Below, in pieces: positions 20,749 to 31,890 of a stretch of 37,183 nt of DNA. The translations under genes were made by a program, and so were the position numbers. Source of the DNA: Paramoeba atlantica (Eukaryota > Discosea); NCBI GenBank assembly GCA_977017575.1, contig CDRNVI010000174.1, positions 1 to 37,183 on the forward strand, given 5' to 3'. The notes below the pieces were generated by a model, which saw only the letters and a program-made list of their open reading frames with translations, did not search any database and was not told the origin of the DNA. How positions within the stretch are numbered: the stretch's first letter is position 1; the number at the start of each line of letters is the position of its first letter.

Positions 20749-21600
20749 ATGAATTTTCTACTTGATGTGAGTGTTGGGAGACCTTATTCAGAAAATAGTG
20801 ATATAGGTAGGCCATGGCAGATGAGCAGTCTGACAGCTCTATATGATAGAGATGCGGTCATACGACCAGTTTCTGCTCGGAATGTGGGTGGGGAGAGGAG
20901 TCATCTTCAAGCTGATGAACAAGAAGTATTCAATTCCTAGGATGCAGCATTGAGAAGAACTCTGTCTCAGATGACACAGGAGATGGAGGATTGTAGTTAA
21001 ACTTTTAAAACTGTAAAGGGTCTTTCAAAGTTAAACACACCATGTGATGATGTTGAAAAACTTTTGTTTTTTCAAAGTGATTTCTATTGGAAAATGAGAA
21101 ATAATGTTGAAGACAAGAGTCTTTGGCATTGTTACTTGTTTGAAGCAATTTCTGGAGATTTGAAGTTAAGTCTTCAGAGAATGGATTACTTTACTATAGG
21201 TGTTTCAAATATTATTACTTTTTTGTTTCAAAATAATCTCAGTGTTGAGTGGTGAGAAAAAATTTGTATAGCTGCAAGGAATGTGAAACAGAAGCCTTCT
21301 GAGAGGATCAAGCCATTTATGAATTGACTTGAGACATATTTAGAGGTATTGGATATAGAACTTGATTCGGCTGATACAAAGAGTATTCTGTATCATGCTC
21401 TGCTTCCAAAATATTGTAATGTTTTTGAAAGTAAGTTTGAGAATTTTAATCTTAATGAAACACCTTGGCATTCTCTAGAAAAATATGGCTTTCAAGCAGA
21501 ATTGTTTCACAGTTTTGCAAACATAAGTTCTAGATCTGGGGGCTCAAAGAAGTATTATTATTGTAGGAAACATGGTCATATTTAAAGCAATTGTCTATCT
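20749..21600 (+). mobile_element. Second gag-like retroelement fossil
   Basis: The reading shows a gag-like helical region (VEKLLFFQSDFYWKMRNNVE, then LWHCYLFEAISGDLKLSLQ) followed by a Cys/His cluster of zinc-knuckle type near 21550-21590. No pol domain follows. The copy is broken, with about five breaks, and is distinct from the element at 11950-20236. Confidence 0.5.
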
Positions 21601-21635
21601 TGGAGATTGAAGAGTCCATCTGAGAAAGAGTTGGT

Positions 21636-21705
21636 GTCCATAGTTTAGTTGTAAATTTGATTATGTCCAACCCCAGGGAGTGAGTTCAAATCCCAGTTTT
21701 TCAAT
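21636..21705 (+). repeat. tRNA-derived short repeat (SINE-like)
   Basis: An A-box-like TAGTTTAGTTG and, about 45 bases on, a B-box-like GAGTTCAAATCCC have the spacing of a tRNA promoter. A full tRNA fold is not visible, so this is a tRNA-derived repeat or relic rather than a working tRNA gene. Confidence 0.5.
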
Positions 21706-22121
21706 ATTATAGAAAATTTTTCTGGTGCTGTAGAGTGATTTGATTGAAGTGAGGAGCTTTTAAAGAAGTGTGAAAATCAGAACAGGTTACATTTCAGCCC
21801 TGTTTGCTAAAAAGTTGAGGATAAATTCTCTTAGAAGAAGCTTTGGATTATTCTCCCTTCTAATATATATCCTCCAGCCTGAACTTGCAGAAGTTCTAAA
21901 GTTCAGCATAAAGACTGACTAAACTAAGCTGAAGTTTAAAACTTCACCTCTCGTTAGAGGTTAAAAACAAATATAATTTAATGTAATTCAAATGGCTTAG
22001 ATTAAGAACTACTAATTGAATAAAGTCTGTTTCAAAAAAAAAAAAAAAAAAATTTATTATAAGTTATAAAATTTATTTTCAAAAAAAGTAACTTTTTCAT
22101 TCAAATTAAAAAAAAATCAAA
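21706..22121. other. AT-rich spacer
   Basis: No gene is seen. It contains an A(18) run at about 22036-22053, possibly the tail of a retroposed sequence ending near the SINE-like unit, and a short inverted CTTC/GAAG-rich stretch at about 21870-21950. Confidence 0.4.
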
Positions 22122-23669
22122 ACCTTTCTTAAAGAGTGTTTCCAGTTCATCACAAGGAAAGTAATTTGAGAAGTTAAAACAAGGAGTTTTTGGTAGTTTT
22201 GAAGAAGAGAAAGAAGAAGAATTTAAATCTTTGAAAGCTTTTTTCAATTTTTCTTTTTCTTTCATAACAAGTTTTGAATAATTTTCATAAGTAACATTTT
22301 TAAACCAAAAATGCCAATATATTGATTCACTTTCAATATGTTCAATTGTTTTCAAGAAAAATGAAACATCATCTTTTTTGATATTATTAAATATAAATAA
22401 TCATTAAAAAATAATTACTTGATTTAAAAGAATTTCAATAAAAAATGAAAAAAAAAACTAGTAAAATGAAATCTAACAGGATGACTTTATCTATTAAAAC
22501 AAAGAAGTTTATTCTTTTCATTAAATCTAATATTGAATTTTAAATAAAAACATTCATTCTACATTCACATTGTTTTTCTTAATTCTTCTACTTTCTTTAC
22601 TTTTTCAACTCTTTTTCAATCCTTTTCTTTTGAAATAATAGATCAACAAACCTTTTAACATAAGGATCAACTAATTTTTTAAAATATTTTTAAAGTTCTG
22701 AAGAATCTTCAGATCCTCTTTTTCTAAAACCAAATCACAAAAAATGAAAAAAATTTGATAAACATTCTTTCAAATTTATAAATTGAAACCAAAGACTTGA
22801 ATATTGTGCCACTTGATCAACCTAAAGAACAATATGGATGGTTTCAACTTTATTATAGTATTGAAAAGTTAAATCCTTTATCTAAAATAAAAGATTTAAA
22901 ATTAAAGAAAAAATTTACAAAAAAAGAATGAAGAATTGAAAAGAAAGAAAATACCTCTTTAACAACTTTCAATATTTGAGAAATAACTAAATTAGGTTCT
23001 TAATATCCAGCATTACAATCAAATTCATTAAAAGATAATACAGGAACAAGTTCTTTAATTTGTTTTAAAAAAATTGCTATTTTTTCAATTGTTTGTTTAT
23101 ACTTAGCAAAGTAAGGAACATAAATTTTATTTTTTGTTTGAAATTCTTCAATAAAGTCTTCTTTTTCTTCTTCTTTTTCTTCTTCTTTTCTCTTCTTCTC
23201 TCTTCTTCTTTCTGATTTTACTGATATTTTTTGTTTTTTAATATTTTCTTTTTGAATTTTCAGAACATAAAATCAACTCAAGAAAGCTTCTCCAAGCATT
23301 CTCTTTTGAGCCCTCATACTCTTTTATTTCATTATTCACAACTTCAACAACAAAATCAGAAAGACCATCAACAGAATCTTCCAATAACAATTGTTTCAAC
23401 AATTTTCTATCATACTGATTACTTATCAAATACTGTAAAATATATCTTACTTTTTTTTTTCTTTTTCTTCTTTTAGGAACATTTTTTAATAAAATCTCAA
23501 AAACTTTTTCTAATCTTTCTTATTTATTTTCAAAACAAAGCTTTTAACACCAATACTCTTTTTTCAGTTTTTCAATTTCTAGTTTCTATTCTTGAAGAAG
23601 AAGTTGAGATTAAAGATTTTTTACATTCAAATTTTGAATTTTATTTTGTAAAAGAAGTTGATCAACCAT
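22122..23669 (-). CDS. Coiled-coil protein gene, reads with UAR=Gln and UGA=Trp
   Basis: Minus strand, start ATG at 23669. Exons read as 23669-23267, 23220-22955, 22881 to about 22415, and about 22368-22122, with GT-AG introns of about 46-73 bases and agreeing phases. Clear protein segments under the standard code include LLEDSVDGLSDFVVEVVNNE, LVDPYVKRFVDLLFQKKRIE and IEHIESESIYWHFWFKNVTY. Between them lie about 11 TAA/TAG and 2 TGA codons in the same frame. In exon 1 the TARs are codons 20, 28, 42 and 50 of a heptad coiled coil (KLEIEKLKKEYWC between two of them). Taking TAR as Gln leaves a continuous Lys/Glu/Gln coil; no frameshift is needed. The family is unknown. The 3' end is uncertain, since the last exon ends at a GTTTTGA donor and no next exon was found. 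A decayed gene is the main alternative. Confidence 0.5.
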
Positions 23670-23737
23670 AACAAAAAAGTAAAACAAAACAAAAGCACAA
23701 AAGAAAAGGAAAAAAAGGAAGAAAAAGCTGTTTTTTG

Positions 23738-23905
23738 TGGTTTTTTCAATGGTTGAAGTTTTTTTTTTGATGGTCAAAATTTTTGATGTTTTTTTTTGAT
23801 AATTAAAGTTTTTTTTTTGACAATTGAAATTTTTGATATTTTTTTTTGATGATTAAAGTTTTTTTTTTAACAGTTAATGTTTTTTTTAGTTTTTTTTCAA
23901 TAGTC
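23738..23905. repeat. T-rich minisatellite in a head-to-head gene spacer
   Basis: Several ~40-base units of the form GTTTTTTTTTTGAtgattaaag / GAcaattgaaatttttgat lie between the minus-strand coiled-coil gene (ATG at 23669) and a plus-strand open stretch (ATG at 23919). The position suits a shared promoter region, but no specific element is recognised. Confidence 0.55.
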
Positions 23906-23918
23906 AAAAGTTTAAACA

Positions 23919-24112
23919 ATGGAAGAAAATCAAGTTGGTACTGTTTGTAGGTTGAGGTGGGCAATAACATTAGCTAACTTTCAAGACATTGAAACCTCTC
24001 CAACAATTCAATTCAAACTCTTAAATTACCCTGACTGCAAGTACAGCTTGAACTTACCCCTATGTATCAGAGTTGCAGTTGAGGAAAGAGGATCAGCAAA
24101 TTTTCTTGAAGG
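23919..24112 (+). CDS. Possible first exon of an unknown gene
   Basis: ATG at 23919 opens about 64 codons (MEENQVGTVCRLRWAITLAN ... SANFLE) that end at a GAAG/GTAATG donor-like site. Composition is less AT-rich than its flanks. No motif is recognised and no continuing exon was identified downstream, so it may be a gene fragment. Confidence 0.3.
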
Positions 24113-24466
24113 TAATGCACTTTGATTGAAATTTTGTAATATTGGAAATTAGAATAGAGAGAAATTTGCACCTTGATTTTTTTGGTTTGTTGAGAACTTT
24201 AAAAAAACAATAATTTCTTTTCTTTTTAACACTGGACTTTATTAGGTGATGACTTAATCTAAAGCTACTAATTTTTTAAGGTTAAAGATAATGAAGATAG
24301 AGTTTCACTTTTTTAGATTCAAATGGTTTAAAGACTTTTAATTCACTTAAACTTCTTTTCAAGGAATTTATTTTCTGCTTTTTAACAAACAGGGCAGAGA
24401 ATAATTTATTCTGTTTTTCACATTTAAGTGAGTAAGAAGAGAAAATAATATTTTTAATATTTTCCT

Positions 24467-24537
24467 CTTTGGAATTTGAATCTACAACCTCAAATTGAAG
24501 CAATAGCTGTTCTATCAACTAAGCCATTATACCACAA
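24467..24537 (-). repeat. tRNA-derived short repeat (SINE-like)
   Basis: Read on the minus strand it has a near-perfect A box, TGGCTTAGTTG, and a B box, GATTCAAATTCC, at tRNA-like spacing. Stems pair poorly, so it is not a functional tRNA. The flanking minus-strand frame down to about 24282 has no recognisable product. Confidence 0.55.
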
Positions 24538-24694
24538 TTCTTTCTAAAAGAATAATAAATCTTTTATGTGATTGTTTTTTCAATTTTGTGATCATTATAG
24601 AAAAGAAATAAACTTTCCTCTGAAAGTTTGTCTTATTATTTAATTTTTTGATAATTCCTTCCTTTCCCTCTTTCACAATCTTAGCATATTTTAA

Positions 24695-25480
24695 ATGTTT
24701 TAAGTATAAAATCTTACACACTTAACAATTAACTTTCTTGTGAACAAGTCTTATAGGGGTCCACAAAGAGATTTTATCTTAGAACTCATTGTTAATAATA
24801 AAAGAACTTCTGTGCTTGGTAATAATATATGTTAGAATAAGAGAAATTAAATTATAGAAAATGATAATACAATTGTTGTTAATTTAGACCATCTCTCTTA
24901 ATCTATGGTAAAGAAGAGCAAATTCACCAATAAATAATCTTTAAATCCACTTATTCCCTTTGATTAAAAAAGGAATGCAAAGTTTAAAATTACATAAATT
25001 CCAATTCTAATTGTTCTTCCAAACAAAGAGCTTTCCAAAATCAGTGATTTGAGATATTCTAAAAAAATTAATGAAAATCTTTTAAATCTTCAAAATGAAA
25101 TTCAAAAACTTGAATTAAATATTAAACATAAGAAAACATTTGAAATAAATCAAATTATTTCTTTCACAAATATATTTTTAATATATTTCACTTTAATAAA
25201 ACTGTAAAAAGGGTGATTTATTATTCTTATCAAAAAACAGAAAGGAATAAAAAACAAAGTTTTCAAAGATAAAATAAAAAGTTTTTTTTTTCAAATTGAA
25301 ACACAAAAGATGTGAAAATAACCTATTTTAGAAAAATTACACATCAATTCAACCAATAGGACAATTCAAGTGACTGAACATTCTTGTAATAAAAAGTTTT
25401 CTTTTTCTCTTTCTATTATTAAAGATTTTATACAAAATTCTCTTTTGAAACTTAATCAAAGTCAAGTTCCAAATGTTTAA
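24695..25480 (+). CDS. Unknown 261-residue protein, open only with recoded stops
   Basis: One frame from ATG 24695 to a TAA at 25478-25480 reads as protein without introns if TAA/TAG are Gln (about 10 codons) and TGA is Trp (2 codons). Protein-like stretches include PQRDFILELIVNNKRTSVLG, ENDNTIVVNLDHLS, a coil (NENLLNLQNEIQKLELNIKH) and LEKLHINSTNRTIQVTEHSC. There is no recognised domain; a short hydrophobic stretch (FTNIFLIYFTLI) lies near the middle. The number of TAR codons is no lower than chance would give in DNA this AT-rich, so openness itself is no proof. Support is the amino-acid make-up and the parallel with the neighbouring genes. Confidence 0.35.
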
Positions 25481-25821
25481 GCACTTTTTCTCTTTTTTTT
25501 TTTTTTTTCACTAAACATCAGAAAATGCCATTAATTTATTAAGATAAAAAACCATCATATAGATAGAAAAAATAGTTTAAGTTTTACCAATTGGTAACAT
25601 AGTTATAGTTAATTATATTTAAATTAGTTAATTATTAGAATAGTTAGTTAATCTTTATTATCACTTAGAGGAGGTTACTTTTTTTAAAGATTACATATCT
25701 TTTTTTCTTTTTTTTTCTTTTTTTTCTATTTTTTTCATTATTCAACATATTTTCACATAATTTATTCCTTGAGATTGAAGTAGAATATATATTATAGAAG
25801 TTTTTAAAAAGGACTAATTAA
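25481..25821. other. AT-rich spacer, no gene seen
   Basis: Homopolymer T runs and TTAGTTAATTA-type repeats at about 25600-25650. No coding or RNA signal was found. Confidence 0.5.
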
Positions 25822-25914
25822 GGTTTAGGGCCTAATTACTTCGTTTTGAACCACTTTTTTTCATAATTCGGAAAATCAAGACTGGTAGAAAGATGCGCCT
25901 CATTTTTGTCTTCC
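25822..25914 (+). repeat. 93-bp direct repeat, copy 1
   Basis: Matches 27599-27691 with about ten differences by eye. It starts GGTTTAGGGCCTAATTACT, which contains TTTAGGG joined head to head with CCTAA. Copies lie 1.78 kb apart in the same orientation. Confidence 0.8.
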
Positions 25915-26760
25915 TAATGGCATATTTTTTTTTAAAATCCGAATATGTCATAAAAAGTTATAGGCAGTTTATGAAGAGGTCTTATGTATGAAATTCACAT
26001 ATAATGATAGAACTTTAAAGTGGCACCCTACATATTGAGGAAACAAGTGAGTTGGAACTCATTTTTTTTGATAACATAATAAAAAAAACTATTTTCTAAA
26101 ACTTGGACCAGCCAGATTTTTGATTTTGTCTCATAGAACAAAAATAATTGAGAAAACATTTATATGATTTTTACATACAAACATATAATTTTAGTCTCCT
26201 CCCTACATTATCAGGTCATATATAAAATTTTTCATGGTTTTCCTTAAACATAGATTAATTTCATGTTTTTACACTACTTTATTACTTTCATTTTACATTT
26301 TTTAATTTTGAGAGATTTTTATAGAGTCCAAAAATATGAGTATTTTTTCTATGTATTTTACATATAAAAAAACATCAATGAATTGGTACCTACATAATAG
26401 GGAAATATATAAAATTTTTCAAAGTTTTCTTTAAACATAGATTAATTTCATGTTTTTACACTACTTTATTATTTTTATTTTTCATTTTTTAATATTGAGA
26501 GATTTTTATAGCATCCTTTTGTAAACATACTTTTGGAACTTTTGGCTCTGTTTCCCTATTATAACAAATAATATTATTACTCCCTACATAAAAACAAAAT
26601 AAATAAATCTCAAATTGATTTTCTTTATTTTAAGATTCATTTGATGTTTTTACACTACTTTATTATTTTCATTTTTCATTTTTTGATATTGAGAGATTTT
26701 TATAGATCTTTTATGTAAGCATACTTTTGAGAAAATACTTTTTGTAATGTGTTAATAAAA
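25915..26760. repeat. Diverged tandem repeat of about 187 bp
   Basis: Three clear units share TTTCATGTTTTTACACTACTTTATTA followed by a TTGAGAGATTTTTATAG block, at about 26258-26327, 26440-26505 and 26638-26706. Upstream halves share TATAAAATTTTTC and AAACATAGATTAATTTC in the first two units. A fourth, weaker unit may start near 26000. Not coding. Confidence 0.65.
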
Positions 26761-27260
26761 TTATGTTAGAAATCAAAAAATTGATTTAAAGTTGATAATA
26801 TGTTTAAAAAAACCTTTATTGAATAGGATTTATTTTCTATCATTCATTTTTCATCATTTGGAGCTTTTTAATTGATGCGAAAAAATTGACTAAATAAGGA
26901 AATTTACATATTTGAAAGTACTCTATCTTTCTATGAGGATGGATTCAAGAAGAAAAAATTAAAACATGTTGGCCTCTTCAACATGTTATATAAATTTTTT
27001 TCAATTCCTTCATTTGATAGAGATAAATGATCAACAAGTAGGGTAAATGGGTATATTTTTTGACTTAGTAAAAATTTTTTTGATTTTTTGGAGTGAAATT
27101 TTGTCTCTCCAATTTTATTGAAATTTTGATAGGATGGATAAAATACAAAGGGGAATCAGCACATATGATTTTCATTTTGAACAGACATCACATCACTGAA
27201 ATATAGAGAGTTGTTGAATTTTTCAACTTTGTAATATAAAAACATTGTTTTTTCTAAGTA
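26761..27260. other. AT-rich stretch, no gene seen
   Basis: Between the tandem repeat and a tRNA-like unit. No splice-bounded open stretch or repeat was recognised. Confidence 0.4.
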
Positions 27261-27271
27261 TTTAACAAATA

Positions 27272-27350
27272 ACCTGATGGCTTAGTGGTAAAAACCTTCT
27301 TTTTGATGAAAGTTGTAAGTTCAATTTTCTCAAAAGTTCTTTTTTTTTTT
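27272..27350 (+). repeat. tRNA-derived short repeat with T tail (SINE-like)
   Basis: An A-box-like TGGCTTAGTGGTAAAAAC and a weak B box, AAGTTCAATTTTC, are followed directly by a run of about 19 T (a possible pol III terminator). It shares the GGCTTAGT core with the minus-strand unit at 24467-24537. Confidence 0.5.
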
Positions 27351-27598
27351 TTTTTTTTCTTTTCTTCTTGTTCAAGAAATCATTCTTTTACTCTTTGTTT
27401 GAGTTTTTTTTATTTGTAAAAATTCATATTTTTTTTGTTTCATTGAAATTGAAGTCTCTCCCTCTGAGAAACATAATAAAAAAATGAATTTTTTTTTTTA
27501 AAATTCTTTAAAAATGAAGAATATCTTAGAGGATTGTTAGTGAAATAAGTTGAAATTTTGATTTTAAATAGTTTATATATTGTAGATATATGTATTAG

Positions 27599-27691
27599 GG
27601 TTTAGGGCCTAATTACTTTGTTTTGAACCACTTTTTTTCACACTTCAGAAAATCAAGACTGATAGAAAAATGTGTCTCATTTTTGTCTTCC
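27599..27691 (+). repeat. 93-bp direct repeat, copy 2
   Basis: Second copy of the sequence at 25822-25914. Here the telomere-like start is longer (ATTAGGGTTTAGGGCCTAA), two G-strand repeats facing a CCTAA. Confidence 0.8.
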
Positions 27692-29300
27692 CTATACATT
27701 GCAAAAAACTAATGAATTTTTTTAAAAAATTTACAAATCGAATCAATTAAGGTGATGATTCTATCCAAAAGAGACAAAAAACATCAAAGCATAAGGTGTA
27801 CTAAAAAAGAAATCTTTTGTTTTTCTTTGATTTTCTCAATTCTTTCTTTTGATTGTGTGTGGAAAAGTGAAATGATTGATCTGGTGATGTTGTTTTTAAT
27901 AGTTTGTGAATAAAGAAAAAAAAAAAGAATAACAAACTAAAACATTCACTTGAAATATGGAATAAAAAAGTTCATTGATAAATCAAACAATCTATCATAT
28001 ATCTTTCCAAACCTTTCAACTCTTCTTTTCTTTCAATTTCTTTCTTTTTTCTTTCTGTTTTTCTGTTTTTTTCTCACCTGCTGCTTTCTTTTCCAAAAAA
28101 GAAAAAAAAAATCCAATTCCCAATCAAATGTTGTCACATCATCCATTTTTTTTTTCTTTTTTTGGTTTTTTTTTGGTTTTTTTTGGTTTTTTGTTTTGAA
28201 CAGTTTTTTTTTTTCTTTTTTGTTTGTGAGAAAGAAAGAAAAAAAGAAAAAGAAAGAGAAAGAGAAAGATTCAACAAAAAAGAGAAAAAAACAAAAAAAA
28301 ACAAAGAAAAAGGATTGTATAACCAAAATTGATTGAAAAAATTCAAATGCAAACCAAAAATAAGATTAAAGAAGAAAAAAAGAAAAAGAATTGAATTTGT
28401 ATTAGTTTTATCTTGATGGAAGCTTGAACAACTAAGAAAAAATAAGAACATTTGAATTCTTTTTCACCTCTTTGTCAAATTTCAAGAAAAAAAATCACAT
28501 CCAAAATAAAAATCAGTTTTTCAGCAAAAAAGTTTTTCTTTTTTGTTTTTTGTTTTTGTTTGATTTTTGTGTTTAGTTTTTATTTTTTGAAAGATGAGAA
28601 AAATAGACTTTTAGAAATCAAAAGATTTTTGGTTTTTTCAATGTATCACTTTTATATTAAGAAAGAGAAATGAAAAACCAATCTATTTTTCTCAAAGTGA
28701 GAAAGATAAGAGAATTCACAAAGTTTATCCAGTGATTCAATTCTTTGAGGTTTTCTTTCTTTTCTTTTTTCTTCTTCTTTTTCTTGTTTCTTTTTTTCTT
28801 TTTCTCTTTTTCTTTTTCATTTCTTTTTTCTTCTTTTTTCTTCATTTCTTTTTCTTTTTTACTTTTTTTCACACAAAATTGTTTTTTTTTTTCTTTTTCT
28901 TTTTTTCTTTTTTTTTTTCTTTTTCTTTTTTTTCTTTTTCTCTTTTTTCTTTTTCTCTTTTTCTTTTTCTTTTTTGAAAAGATTTAGAAAAATGAAAAAT
29001 TAATTTTTTTTATTTTCAGAATGAACAATAAAAAAAATTAAAAGGGATTCATTTTCTTTTGTGTTGAGTGGGAACAAGATTTCTTTTTTTTTAATGGTTT
29101 TTTGATTTCTTTTTTGATTTATTTTTTTCTTTTTCTCTCATTTTCTTCTTTTTTTTTTCTTTTTGTTTTTTTTTATTTCTTTTTTATTTCAGGGTTTTGA
29201 AAGTTTAAAAATATGAAAGTTTGTTTTTTGTTGTTTCTTTTAAGTTTTAATCTTTTTGTTGATATTCAGAATTTTTTTTGTTTTATTTTTTTTTATTTTA
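27692..29300. repeat. Low-complexity T/C and A/G tracts
   Basis: Long pyrimidine tracts, (TTTTTC)n and similar, especially 28030-28220 and 28740-28980, with a purine tract at 28225-28310. Open frames here encode Phe/Ser/Leu or Lys/Glu strings only. No gene is supported. Confidence 0.7.
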
Positions 29301-29317
29301 ATTGTTTTTTTTCTTCA

Positions 29318-31890
29318 GAGAATGTTTTTTATTATTGAAAATGACATTGTCTTATTCCCTGTGATTTACTGTATCCAAAAAATCCTATTTTTCTCTCAGA
29401 TAAAGCACAATGATGTGATGTGATGGGTTAGAGGTTCAGTTTCTTTTTTCCAATATTTTTTTAAACAATATTTAAATAATTAAAGTTTTAATATTTTTTC
29501 CTTCAAAAACTGTTCTTTATCATTGAAAATTATATCATCTTATTTCTTGTGATTTACTGTATCCAAAGAAGCCTATTTTTCTCAAATAAAGCACAATGAT
29601 GTGATATGAGAGGTTTAGTTTCTTTTTTCAGGTATTTTTTTAAACAATAACTAATTACTTTTTTTTATTGTTTTTTCCTTCAGAAACTATTCTTTATTAT
29701 TGAAAATGATATCATCTTATTCCTTGTGATTTACTGTATCCAAAGAAGCCTATTTTTCTCAAATAAAGCACAATAATGTGATATGAGGAGTTCAGTTTCT
29801 TTTTTCAAGTATTTTTTTAAACAATAACTAATTACTTTTTTTTATTGTTTTTTTCTTCAGAAACTATTCTTTATTATTGAAAATGATATTATCTTATTCC
29901 TTGTGATTTACTATATCCAAAGAAGTCTATTTTTCTCAGATAAAGCACTTGATGTGATGTGAGGGGTTCAGTTTCTTTTTTTCAATATTTTTTTAAATAA
30001 TAACTAATTACTTTTTTTTATTGTTTTTTCCTTCAGAAACTGTTCTTTATCATTGAAAATCACATTGTCTTATTCCCTGTGATTTACTCTCTCCAAAGAA
30101 GCCTATTTTTCTCAGATAAAGCACTTGATGTGATGTGAGGGGTTCAGTTTCTTTTTTTTAATATTTTTTTAAATAATAACTAATTACTTTTTTTTATTGT
30201 TTTTTTCTTCAGAAACTATTTTTTATCATTGAAAATAATATTGTCTTATTCCTTGTGATTTACTGTATCCAAAGAAGCCTATTTTTCTCAAATAAAGTAC
30301 AATGATGTGATATGAGGGGTTCAGTTTCTTTTTTTCAATATTTTTTTAAACAATAACTAATTACTTTTTTTTATTGTTTTTTTCTTTAGAAACTATTCTT
30401 TATTATTGAAAATGATATTGTTTTATTCCTTGTGATTTACTGTATCCAAAGAAGTTTATTTTTCTCAGATAAAGCACTTGATGTGATGTGAGGGGTTCAG
30501 TTTCTTTTTTTTAATATTTTTTTAAACAATAACTAATTACTTTTTTTTATTGTTTTTTCCTTCAGAAACTGTTCTTTATCATTGAAAATCACATTATCTT
30601 ATTCCCTGTGATTTACTCTCTCCAAAAAAGCTTATTTTTCTCAAATAAAGTACAATGATGTGATGTGAGGGGTTTAGTTTCTTTTTTTCAGTATTTTTTT
30701 AAACAATAACTAATTACTTTTTTTTATTGTTTTTTTCTTCAGAGAGTGTTTTTTATTATTGAAAATTACATCATCTTATTTCTTGTGATTTATTGTATCC
30801 AAAGAATCCTATTTTTCTCTCAGATAAAGCACTTGATGTGATGTGAGGGGTTTAGTTTCTTTTTTTAATATTTTTTTAAACAATAACTAATTACTTTTTT
30901 TTATTGTTTTTTCCTTCAGAAACTGTTCTTTATCATTGAAAATCACATTGTCTTATTCCCTGTGATTTACTCTCTCCAAAAAAGCCTATTTTTCTCAAAT
31001 AAAGTACAATAATGTGATGTGAGGGGTTCAGTTTCTTTTTTTCAGTATTTTTTTAAACAATAACTAATTATTTTTTTTTATTGTTTTTTTCTTCAGAGAG
31101 TGTTTTTTATTATTGAAAATTACATCATCTTATTCTTTGTGATTTACTGTATCCAAAGAATCCTATTTTTTTCTCAGATAAAACACAATGTGATGTGATG
31201 GGTTAGGGGTTTAGTTTCTTTTTTCTGATATTTTTTTAAACAATATTTAAATAATTAAAGTTTTAATGTTTTTTTCTTTCAGAGAGTGTTCTTTATCATT
31301 GAAAATAACATTGTCTTATTCTTTGTGATTTATTGTATCCAAAGAAGTTTATTTTTCTCTCAGATAAGCATTTGATGTAATGTGAGGGGTTCAATTTCTT
31401 TTTTTCTGACATTTTTTTAAACAATAACTAATTACTTTTTTTTATTGTTTTTTCTTTCAGAGAATGTTCTTTATCATTGAAAATTACATTGTCTTATTCT
31501 TTGTGATTTATTCTCTCCAAAGAAGTCTATTTTTCTCAGATAAAACACAATGATGTGATGGGTTAGAGGTTCAGTTTCTTTTTTCAATATTTTTTTAAAC
31601 AGTAATTAATTACTTTTTTTTATTATTTTTTTCTTCAGAAAGTGTTTTTTATCATTGAAAATTACATTATCTTATTCCTTGTGATTTACTTGTATTTAAA
31701 GAATCCTATTTTTCTTTCAGATAAAGCACAATGTGATGTGATGGGTTAGGGATTTAGTTTCTTTTTTCTGATATTTTTTTAAATAATATTTAAATAACTT
31801 TTTGTTTTAATATTTTTTCTTTCAGAGAATGTTCTTTATCCATTGAAAAATTGTATTGTCTTATTCCCTATGATTTACTCTTGCTTTGAA
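29318..31890 (+). repeat. Satellite array, about 15 units of 174-189 bp
   Basis: Each unit contains ATTGAAAAT, then CTTATTCC(C/T)TGTGATTTACT, TCCAAAGAA, CTATTTTTCTCAGATAAAGCAC, GATGTGATGTGAGGGGTTCAGTTTC and TTTTTTAAACAATAACTAATTAC, ending in a pyrimidine tract and TTCAG. The ATTGAAAAT core falls near 29333, 29520, 29697, 29874, 30053, 30229, 30403, 30581, 30758, 30934, 31112, 31298, 31475, 31654 and 31843. Outer units are 186-189 bp and inner ones mostly 176-179 bp. Not coding. Confidence 0.9.

Noticed and set aside
22718-22745. A 15-base GT-AG intron that would remove the TGA in the third exon of the coiled-coil gene
   Set aside because: Introns that short are known only in a few lineages and every other intron here is 46 bases or longer. 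Reading TGA as Trp, or decay, explains the site without a special intron.
27950-28336. 128-codon plus-strand frame and opposing minus-strand frames over T/C and A/G tracts
   Set aside because: Phe/Ser and Lys/Glu homopolymer translations from low-complexity DNA.
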